A DNA stretch of 64,000 nt, taken from assembly GCA_028753945.1 (NCBI GenBank), contig JAPNXP010000001.1, forward strand, positions 17,040,501 to 17,104,500, in the 5' to 3' direction. This document shows positions 49,301-58,600 of the stretch, one piece after another; within the stretch, counting starts at the first letter, position 1; each line of letters starts with the position of its first letter. Both the position numbers and the translations under genes were made by a program. This DNA comes from Hexactinellida sp. DTS-2022. Taxonomy: Eukaryota > Porifera > Hexactinellida. Under the pieces are notes generated by a model. It saw only the letters and a program-made list of their open reading frames with translations, did not search any database and was not told the DNA's origin.

Positions 49301-49743
49301 AAAAGGTGGTATGAGATAAGACCTCGGACATTCAACAGTGAAAATAGCCTATGTCATAATAAAATGACTGGAAAGTGTTACAGAGATTGGAGGTGTAGGA
49401 GTGCACATAATCCTCTTGAGTTGCAAATATGGATTGAAGAAGAAAGAATTCAAATGAATAAAAAGAGACCAAGTCAACCCAAGTTCGGGTGTATTATATG
49501 TCGCAAAGAATTTAGGGATAATGACAATCTTAAAACCCATTTAATGGGAAATGAGCATTACACCAGGATATACAACATGTGTATACTGTCTTCTTCAGTA
49601 CCAGATATTGTAGAGGAGGGGCCTGACCCTATTAAAGAGGTGTACCGTAGGATCAGAGATTTTTGGATTGTACCATGCCTTAAGAACTTCCCTAAACATA
49701 TCCAGATTACTTGCAGCCGATCATTGACAATAACAGTTGAAGA
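42899..49743 (+). repeat. Direct duplication, unit B (pairs with 36189-43033)
   Basis: The second copy of the 6845-bp repeated tract, offset by 6710 bp. I found no mismatch within it by reading. Such identity means either a very recent event or an assembly duplication. Confidence 0.88.
46302..49144. other. Spacer between helicase genes 2 and 3
   Basis: Appears identical to 39592-42434 at an offset of 6710 bp, with the same half-MITE, dispersed repeat (46662-46915), hAT-like element (47151-48041) and tatcactatatcca clusters. No gene. Confidence 0.75.
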
Positions 49744-52700
49744 GAAAAACAAGGCCAATGAATTGAAATGGGTGTTTGGTCTCAAAACAACACAGCCTGA
49801 CTACCTTAGTTTAATATTGCTACATGATCACAAGAACATGTTCTCTCTAGGTGAGATGGCGAAATGTAGTACCAGAGGAGCGGGGATAAATGATATGAAA
49901 CAACCTCATATGCCAAATAGAACAGACTATTTAGTCCAGCAGGGATTTAACCAGGAGATTTACTTCGAAGTCGCCTTACTATGTACACCTGAGGTGGGAA
50001 TATACAAAGTACAAGTTGTATTCCAAATTAAAGATGACATTCTAATTGGTAAGGAAGTTAAGGTCAAGATGCAAGGTGAAGGCTTTAAGAATATTACAGA
50101 AAACTTTCGTAATGCCACCAAACGCCAACCAGTTAAAGTTGTCATGGTAGGAGACTTGTTAAAAGTCAATTGGGAAAATTCTTTTGAGCTAATCAATAGC
50201 AATCCAAATGTCAAATACCCGATGCCTATCTACCTTGAAGGCAAAGTATCATCCGATTGGTACAATAGAATGAACGATCATATCTCCAAGGAATTATATG
50301 CTACACGTTTTCACACACTTTTATTCCTCGAAGAATTTGAGCATAAGAGATTCTTAATGAAGTACGACCTACAGGACCAGAAGATAACTTCCCATACCGT
50401 CGAAAAGAGGATTACCATTCAGAATGAATACGGAAGAGATTTCGTAGAAAATGCTCAAGGCGAATCCAGGTTCATAACCTTCAAATTAAATCAACGTTTG
50501 TTCGAGGGCTACAGGTCATTTCGTCCTCCTAAAGTTGTTTTTATTATCCCTAACGGCACTAGGAAAGCTTTTGAATATAAGACATTTTATACTGGATCGG
50601 ACTATGTAATAGTCTCTATAACGACCGAACTCATCAAAGCATGTCAGTGCAGCAAAGGATTGGCATTCGTGAGATTCACTGTTGAACGTGATGAATATGT
50701 GAGAATGCACGAAGCATTGGACATCATTGATTTATCAGTTGTCTTTCCCGAATACAAACGGACACAGAGAGATATGTACTGGGATGAAGACCATCTATTG
50801 AGTTTGTTAAACTATGAACAGTTATCTATGCAACAGAAGGAAGCGGTTTATAATATTATAGACTCAAGATACCAAAGTTTTCCAACAATCTTATCTGCCC
50901 CATTCGGATGTGGAAAAACAAAAACTCTCTGCGTAGCAGCAAAGCTGATAGCCAAAGCATTTTACGGAGCTAGAATACTGATGACAACAAAGACTAATAG
51001 TTGTGCAAACATGTACATCGAATTGTTACAGTGGGACTTTGATACAATTACTATGTTGCGTGAGGGGTGGGGAAATAAGAAGATAATGTTCAGACATTTT
51101 GGCACGAAACAAAAATTACATTTTAACAGAAAGGTGAACGATTTTGCCAACATAGAAAATGTGGGAGAGTCCGATCTGGTATATAGCGGAATAAACTTCT
51201 TTCATTTGAAACAATGTACCATTGTAGTCACAACCCTAACTGCATGTGCTACCTTGATTCCTCCGGAATCCCGTTTCAAATCCAAGTCTCTGTTTACGCA
51301 CATCTTCATAGACGAAGCAGCACTTCTGATAGAGCCTGAGGCGTGTATCGCTCTGTCGCTAGCTGGTCCCAGCACCAAGATAGCGCTAGCGGGAGACATA
51401 CACCAGAGCAGACCACTGGTGCTCTCCAAGTATGGGAAGAAGTACAACCTGGATCAGTCTCTGTTGCAGAGACTGGAGATGCTACCGGAGTATGGGACAT
51501 ATCCTCTGAACAAGTGTAGGGTAAATCTACTGGAGAATTTCAGATCACAGCACACCATCGTAGAATTCCTATCCGAGCTATTCTACCAAGATTCCTTGAT
51601 CGCTAATCCTCCGTCCTTGATAGGACCGGTTAATTTCCCGGCTCTCTCATTCCTACACGTGAGTGGGGAAGAACAGAGTCTGCACGGGTTTCCTTCGTAC
51701 TACAATGAAGAAGAGGCACAGCTGACCATCAAGGCTCTCAGGAAATTCGTAGCAGGCGGAGTTAATGTGGATAGAATTGCTGTGGTAACAACATACAGTG
51801 CGCAAGTACGACTAATTCATGAAGCACTCAAGGAAGAATCGAATATATGTAAAAGGAAGGGTCACTTCAAGTACGATGACCAATATTGTATAGAAAATAA
51901 CTGTATTAACAATCGTACCATTGAGGTATATAACCTAGAACGCATACAAGGCAGAGAGTACGACCTTATAATAGTTAACACAGTAAGGACGGTATTGAAT
52001 GTGCCAGGAGAGCTGTCTCTGGAAGAGAGACTGGATTTGGGACTGTTGGATGACGTATCACAGTTCAACACTATCCTGACTAGTGCAAGAGGTTGGGTGC
52101 TGGTGATAGGAGACTCGGATTGTCTCACTCAAGTGGGAGGATGCTCCAATGTATGGAGCAAGTACGTACAAGCCTGTCAACAGGTAAACGGGTACTTTGC
52201 AACCTATAGGGAGTTCGATGGCAGAATGCAGATTGGGGATGTGATAGAAATGAAGGTACCGACGCTTAAAACTAAAAAAAATGAAATCCCCAAAAGTAAA
52301 GTAGGTAATTCTTCCTTACCAGAATCTCGTTTAGATGTATGTGCAACAAAAAATACGTATCAGTCAAAATACAACTCGCTACAGTCTTTTATAAATACAT
52401 GTTACCAAGACCTTACTATCTCAACTAACCAAGATGTAAAAGAAGCTATTCATGAGCAGTTGGCTCATGCAAAGATTGCCATTGAAGCAATGGAGAATCA
52501 AAGGTATCTAGAGAAAAAGTTTATCCTCTCAAACTACCAGGCAGGAAATGGGCCTCTAAGGTCTGTTAGCACTCTAAGTACCGACGCTAAAGTGCCGACA
52601 CTTCGAACTAAAAAAAAAGAAATCCCCAGAAGTAAAGTATCTTTTCCTTCCGATTTAGAATCTCGTTTAGATGTAAGTGCAACCGAAAATACGCATCAGT

Positions 52701-52954
52701 CAAAGTACAACTCGCTACAGTCCTTTATACAAACTTGTCACCAAGAGCTTACAAACTCAACTAACCATGAGGTAAAAGAAACTATTCATGAGCAGTTTGC
52801 TCATGCAAAGGTTGCCATTGAAGCAATGGATAATCAAAAGTATCTAGAGCAGAAGTGTACCCTTTCAAACTATCAGGCAGGAAATGGGTCTCTAGGGTCT
52901 GTTAGCACTGTAAGCTCTGAGCAAACATCTACATTAATACCGGATATGACATAG
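49145..52954 (+). CDS. CCCH zinc-finger UPF1-like helicase, array copy 3 (motif-altered)
   Basis: 1269 aa, no introns. The N-terminus is identical to copy 2 and also lacks CCCH finger 2. The helicase core is diverged from copies 1 and 2. Walker A APFGCGKT (K591) and DEAA (D723) remain, but motif II DEAAQV is changed to DEAALL, and motif VI TRAR to TSAR (S980, codon AGT for AGA). In SF1 helicases the motif VI arginine contacts the ATP phosphates and the motif II Gln is strongly conserved, so ATPase activity is probably reduced or lost. The two C-terminal 112-residue repeats are present. A one-base deletion near the end moves the stop forward, replacing about 20 terminal residues with DMT. The frame is otherwise open over 1269 codons, so it may still be under selection as a non-catalytic paralogue. 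Confidence 0.86.
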   Translation: MTTFETYRVCKNCFINTITKNPPILEKDHPDMKCNSCSLEWVGISVGYYPPNKRWYEIRPRTFNSENSLCHNKMTGKCYRDWRCRSAHNPLELQIWIEEERIQMNKKRPSQPKFGCIICRKEFRDNDNLKTHLMGNEHYTRIYNMCILSSSVPDIVEEGPDPIKEVYRRIRDFWIVPCLKNFPKHIQITCSRSLTITVEEKNKANELKWVFGLKTTQPDYLSLILLHDHKNMFSLGEMAKCSTRGAGINDMKQPHMPNRTDYLVQQGFNQEIYFEVALLCTPEVGIYKVQVVFQIKDDILIGKEVKVKMQGEGFKNITENFRNATKRQPVKVVMVGDLLKVNWENSFELINSNPNVKYPMPIYLEGKVSSDWYNRMNDHISKELYATRFHTLLFLEEFEHKRFLMKYDLQDQKITSHTVEKRITIQNEYGRDFVENAQGESRFITFKLNQRLFEGYRSFRPPKVVFIIPNGTRKAFEYKTFYTGSDYVIVSITTELIKACQCSKGLAFVRFTVERDEYVRMHEALDIIDLSVVFPEYKRTQRDMYWDEDHLLSLLNYEQLSMQQKEAVYNIIDSRYQSFPTILSAPFGCGKTKTLCVAAKLIAKAFYGARILMTTKTNSCANMYIELLQWDFDTITMLREGWGNKKIMFRHFGTKQKLHFNRKVNDFANIENVGESDLVYSGINFFHLKQCTIVVTTLTACATLIPPESRFKSKSLFTHIFIDEAALLIEPEACIALSLAGPSTKIALAGDIHQSRPLVLSKYGKKYNLDQSLLQRLEMLPEYGTYPLNKCRVNLLENFRSQHTIVEFLSELFYQDSLIANPPSLIGPVNFPALSFLHVSGEEQSLHGFPSYYNEEEAQLTIKALRKFVAGGVNVDRIAVVTTYSAQVRLIHEALKEESNICKRKGHFKYDDQYCIENNCINNRTIEVYNLERIQGREYDLIIVNTVRTVLNVPGELSLEERLDLGLLDDVSQFNTILTSARGWVLVIGDSDCLTQVGGCSNVWSKYVQACQQVNGYFATYREFDGRMQIGDVIEMKVPTLKTKKNEIPKSKVGNSSLPESRLDVCATKNTYQSKYNSLQSFINTCYQDLTISTNQDVKEAIHEQLAHAKIAIEAMENQRYLEKKFILSNYQAGNGPLRSVSTLSTDAKVPTLRTKKKEIPRSKVSFPSDLESRLDVSATENTHQSKYNSLQSFIQTCHQELTNSTNHEVKETIHEQFAHAKVAIEAMDNQKYLEQKCTLSNYQAGNGSLGSVSTVSSEQTSTLIPDMT

Positions 52955-55606
52955 ATGAAGCTAAGATAATGCCTACTAAGGAACAGCTGTTCCCTAAGGG
53001 ACCTTTATAAATTACTACGAATATTATTTGAACTAATGTTGTATTTGACTCTATGTGCAGTTATTCTAGGCCTTAAGACTGGACTAAATATTTGTATACT
53101 CACGGACTACTAGATACCCGGACGCGACAAAGCCAAACCACAGTCAAAAATGCGTAGGCTGACATTGAATGCCTGAAAATATGGTCAATTCTGTATTTTT
53201 AGTCACTAAATTTGGTATCTAACACAATCTTTGGGCGCTGAATTCAAAAATGACAATTTCAAGGTTCAAAAACTCACTCCCCGCCCTAATTTTGGCAAAA
53301 AGGCGTGGTCACACCCAAATATGGTCAATTCCATATTTTTGTTCTATTACTTCATCATAACACTAAATTCGCAATATCCTCTTAACTAGGAATGATATTG
53401 TTGAAAATATGATTAATAAATTGTTCAGCTAAATATATATTACTACGTTACGGTCGTGACCTTCGGTATACAAGGCCTGACTTGCTAGGCGAAAATTTGT
53501 GTACCATGGATTACTTAAAGTGCATTGAAAAATGGAGAATTGATCTTTATTCCAATAATTAGCAATGATAGAGCTGAAAAGTGTATTATAGCTATATAGG
53601 AATATGGTATCCAGGTATACATAGCACCCTCCAGAATTGTGATATGTCATCATCTGATGACGTTATGGTAATTTTGGTTGCGAATTATCTTGTTTTTCTA
53701 GCATACTTTTAACATAGTTAAACGCGTTATAAATGTTCAAATTGGAACATGGTTATACCCAGAAGTGAGATAATTAACACTTAATTCATTATTAGGTAAT
53801 GACTCACTATCTCAAAGATTATTGAAGTTAGGCATAGAAAATGTATTATCGATGAATAGGAAGTTACCTATTCCAGATAGATCAGTACCAGTCTAGTTTA
53901 CATAACATTCATAGTTTTTGAGTTATGGCACATTTTAGGAAATATACATTTTTCATGGCAACCGAGGAATGTGTCAACATTCCATTTATAATTTCGATAT
54001 ATTTTATTCAACTACTTCTGGGTATAACTATGTTCCAATTTTGAACATTTATAACGCGTTTAACTATGTTAAAAGTATGCTAGAAAAACAAGATAATTCG
54101 CAACCAAAATTACCATAACGTCATCAGATGATGACATATCACAATTCTGGAGGGTGCTATGTATGCCTGGATACCATATTCCTATATAGCTATAATACAC
54201 TTTTCAGCTCTATCATTGCTAATTATTGGAATAAAGATCAATTCTCCATTTTTCAATGCACTTTAAGTAATCCATGGTACACAAATTTTCGCCTAGCAAG
54301 TCAGGCCTTGTATACCGAAGGTCACGACCGTAACGTAGTAATATATATTTAGCTGAACAATTTATTAATCATATTTTCAACAATATCATTCCTAGTTAAG
54401 AGGATATTGCGAATTTAGTGTTATGATGAAGTAATAGAACAAAAATATGGAATTGACCATATTTGGGTGTGACCACGCCTTTTTGCCAAAATTAGGGCGG
54501 GGAGTGAGTTTTTGAACCTTGAAATTGTCATTTTTGAATTCAGCGCCCAAAGATTGTGTAGATACCAAATTTAGTGACTAAAAATACAGAATTGACCATA
54601 TTTTCAGGCATTCAATGTTCAGCCTACGCATTTTTGACTGTGGTTTGGCTTTGTCGCGTCCGGGTATCTAGTAGTCCGTGGTATACTATATGCCCCATGT
54701 TTTTCTTCTGTATTTTAGGAACTTTATCTATTCTTTTTATTGATTAAACAATCGTGTTAAATAACTTTGTTTGCTTTAAATAAATGGGCTGTTCGTTGTC
54801 AATGTATTAGAAACTGTTACTTGATGCGTACGCAAACATGCCAAATACTATGTTCACGAACCCACTAAGTTCTCTAATAAACTGCAACAAATTATAATAC
54901 TAATACGAGCACTTCGGTCTCGGTCGTTTCGATACGGAAGGATTTTGTTGCGTTTAAACACCATGGTATAGGCGAGGCGTAGCCGCCGTCCGGCTGGTTC
55001 GCACATGACCGGCCAGTTTTCATTTGCTGTACTATATTATATCCTTTTTTGGCCAGACCACTTTCAACTGTTTTGTCGGAGACATTACAGAGCCGTGCTA
55101 CGCCCCTAATTGGTTAGTGAAAGCGCTTTAGAGCGCATTATTCATTGGGCTAAACAGAGTAATTAAATAAATACTACTTAAATATATGTGGTCAGTTATA
55201 CACAAGTCCTTCGGTCTCGGGCTGGCGTGATCATATATAGCTTCTAGTTCATTACAGCAAGTTACATCCACTTATCTAGTTGACAATACTAGTACCGCCG
55301 CCCTCCGTATTTTCCCACAAAAATCTGGATGATAAAAATAATTTTACTAGGTATAGCCATTGGTAAATCCATAACAAAAGGGAAAGGCCAAAAAGGTGTG
55401 GTTGGGATATTGGGATTGACGCCCCTTGGCAATGTTGTTGTAGAATTCAACAAGATAGTGGTCCGTTAAGATAAGACCGAGAGGGTAGGCACGTAGTTAA
55501 TTAATATGAAGTGAAATGTGCGAACTGGGGTTGTCTGAGTTACGTGCTGAGTCTACTGTTGTAAATTAATTTAATATCTAATCCATACCTTATATACGAA
55601 CAATAG
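52955..55606. other. Region between helicase genes 3 and 4
   Basis: 52955-53100 and 54681-54898 are the diverged counterpart of the spacer start downstream of genes 1 and 2, split by the foldback insertion at 53101-54680. At 54899 the similarity stops, where copies 1 and 2 have the half-MITE. 54902-55240 holds gagcacttcggtctcggtcg-type sequence resembling inverted Helitron-like 3' ends. The remainder up to gene 4 shows nothing recognisable. Confidence 0.65.
53101..54680. mobile_element. 1.58-kb foldback element (cacggactactag family)
   Basis: CACGGACTACTAGATACCCG at the left and its complement at the right, with an exact 7-bp duplication gtatact at 53094-53100 and 54681-54687. The arms are about 560 bp, near-perfect inverted copies. 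At the axis sits a further inverted segment (53662-54119) with ends gttatggtaattttggttgc / gcaaccaaaattaccataac, arms of about 105 bp and a loop of about 245 bp. No transposase. The intact spacers after genes 1 and 2 give the empty site (tttgtatactatatgcc). Confidence 0.88.
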
Positions 55607-58600
55607 ATGAGCACCCTAAAGCTACAGACTGTGTGCTCGTATTGCTTCAGCTCTTCAAACAGTAGGTCACACCCTAGGCTAAGCACTGAGCAGTGCAAGA
55701 ACAGGAATGATAGAGTATGCAAGCGCTGCAGGAAGATATGGAGCTCAATCAACGTAACACAATCTCCAGCTGAAAACACTTGGTACCAAATCCGTGCTAG
55801 ACCTAACAAGCATAAAACAATTCTGTGTAAAGCAATACTCAATGGCAAGCTGTGTTCAACTGGAATTGATTGTAAGTTCCCACATAACTTCATTGAGAAA
55901 GAAGCATGGGATTCTGCTACAGAGAACTCTCTTACTGCTCCAAGCAACAAAGATAAGTTCTACTGTTTCGTGTGCAAGCTCAGTTTCCAGACACAGGGGG
56001 AACTGAGTGGACACATGAACAGCACAGAGCACGAGAAGTCAGCTGAGAAGATGCGGGTGCTGCCCAGCGTGGGATCCAATATGGACTTCAAGGGAACTGT
56101 GAGGGACAGGCCATATCTCTCACTGAATGCTGATAAATACCAGATGTGTGAATACGTTGCTAAGGAGGTTAGGTGTAGGTTTAAGAACGCCTGCAAGTTC
56201 GCTCACTCTAAAGAGGAGATGACTGCGTGGAATGAAGCATTGCAGGTTGAACTGTTGAAGGAGGATACAGATGTGTTCTCAGATGTGGGACAGGATAACT
56301 GGGAGCAGGAGGGAGACACCAGGAGAGGGACCTGTCTAGTTATACCGGGACGGGACTCTAGGCCATCTACACCTCACGGCACCCCTACCAAGGGCAAGCT
56401 TAAAGGCAAGCGGATACCTCAGACTAGTATAACTAGTCCTACCCGCTACTCTTCTATACAGGCTATTGACAGGTATAAGATATCGTCTGTAGAACCACAG
56501 TTCATAAAGAGGATAAGCCGTGTTATAGCCAAGAACGGTATCAATGCATATCTTAATGCTATCCCTAAGCACATCCGACTGCAGTGCGACAAGCAGACTG
56601 ACGTGAGTATCAACTCTACAGAGACACAGGAATTAACCTGGAAGGTTAGGCTGACCAGCTGTCAAGAAGAGCAGCTACACGCGGTTGTGCTATACAACCA
56701 CAAGAAGTGCTTCAGAATAGGCCAGCTAATGCTGGGAGATGCTGCAGGCGAGAGCAGACAGCTGCACACTCAGCTAAGCAGTGACAGCACTGGCTGTATA
56801 CTGGATGTGGATCTCAGCAGCTCTCTGTTCATAGAGGTGTCTGTCGTATTCAGCCCACAGAAAGGAGAGTACAACGTGTATATAGTATTCCAGCTAATAT
56901 ACGGGACTCTTATAGCCTACAAGATACACGTTAGAGTTGTAGAGGAGAGGTTCGTCGCTCCGACAGCAGAGTTCAATGCCTTGGTAGAGCAAGAGAAGGT
57001 TGCTATTCAGCACATACACACACACATTAATGTGCTATGGGAACAGGAGTACAAGATAGTACCGTTCCCTGGACATAGAGATGCTAAGACTCTACACAAC
57101 ACTAAACACGCCATCCCATCTAAGATCGAGGGTAAAATAGCGTCTGGTGTGTATAGCAGCATGGCCGATATAACAGCTGATAGCTACAGAGATAGGTTCC
57201 ATAGTCTCCTGTACCTAGAGGAGTACGAGCATAGGAGGAGACTCGTTAAGTACGATCTCACTGACTACAAGGTGACATACGAAACAGCTGGGAAACAAGT
57301 GTCATACAGTGATTTAGAGGGTGATAGGATTAGAACAGCGCCGGATAACTTTAGATTTATAACATTTAAACTCAAATACAATCTGTTTGAAGGCTACAGA
57401 TCGTACAAGCCTCCCACGAATGCGTTTGTTATCCCAAACAGTACTCACACAGCCTATGAGTGCAGTCACTTCCACACAGGTCTAGACTTTATGCACTTCC
57501 AGATATCAGAGACGGCTATTGCCGCCTGTGAGAAGTCGGGGGGACTAGCGCTTGTTAGGTTCACACCGGACCGAGATGAGTATGTTAGGATGCACGAAGC
57601 GCTTGATAAGATAGACCCCCGTGTTGTGTTCCCTAAGCTTAGGAAGGTTTCCATTCGTTCCACTTGGGATGAGAAATCTATTCTAGATAGGGCCGAGAAG
57701 GAAGATCTCTCCGAGAGCCAGAGAGTTGCTATTAATAGCATCATTAATACTAAGTTCCAGTCATTTCCGACTCTCATATGCGGACCCTTCGGGTGTGGCA
57801 AGACCAAGACATTGTCAATAGCCGCTAGACTCGTGGCACTTAGCTACCATGGGTCTAGAGTGCTGGTAGTAACTAAGAATAACAGCTGTGCTAATCTGTG
57901 TGTAGAGGAGATATCTAGAAATAATGATTTCGACAGTATATCTTCCTATCGAGGTAAAATGACACATAATCCTGACGGTATCCGTCCCATACTTTTCAGA
58001 CATTTCGCTAGGGCCGCCAATCTAGGGAGGAACAAGAGAGCTATTGAGTACACCCAGTTCAATAATAATGAGAACGGAAAGAAAACATACAAAATGTTAC
58101 AACCAAAAGAACTGTTTATTTGTGGCATCATAGTTACCACAACACACGGTTGCTATTCGCTTATCCAGCTGAAGGAACAGCTGGGGACTGATGCCCTGAG
58201 TCTATTCACACACGTGTTTATAGACGAGGCAGCTCAGATCATAGAGCCAGAGGCCTGCATCCCTCTGCACTTCGCCAGTCCGGACACAAAGGTTGTGCTG
58301 GCCGGAGACACGTATCAGACGCGGCCGCTCGTGCTGTCTCCGCTAGCCGTTAAGCACTGCATGGACAAGTCAGTGCTGGAGAGATACTACGAATTCGGGG
58401 AGTACGAGTCTGGTCAGCTGTCCGTGTGTCGCGTGGATCTGAGGGAGAACTTCCGGTCACAGGAGCCTATAGTGCGGTTTCTATCGCGGCTATTCTACAA
58501 CGACTCGATTACAGCGAATCCCCCAGAGGTGCCCGGCCCGCATAAGCTGCCATACATGTCCATGGTTCATGTTAACGGCGAGGAGAAGCGCATCGAGCTC

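Noticed and set aside
53429..54352. Paired 74-codon frames beginning MMTYHNSGG on both strands
   Set aside because: They are the two arms of the foldback element read in opposite directions, so the frame is a by-product of the inverted repeat. The sibling at 27621-27950 shows it as part of a longer, unrelated frame.
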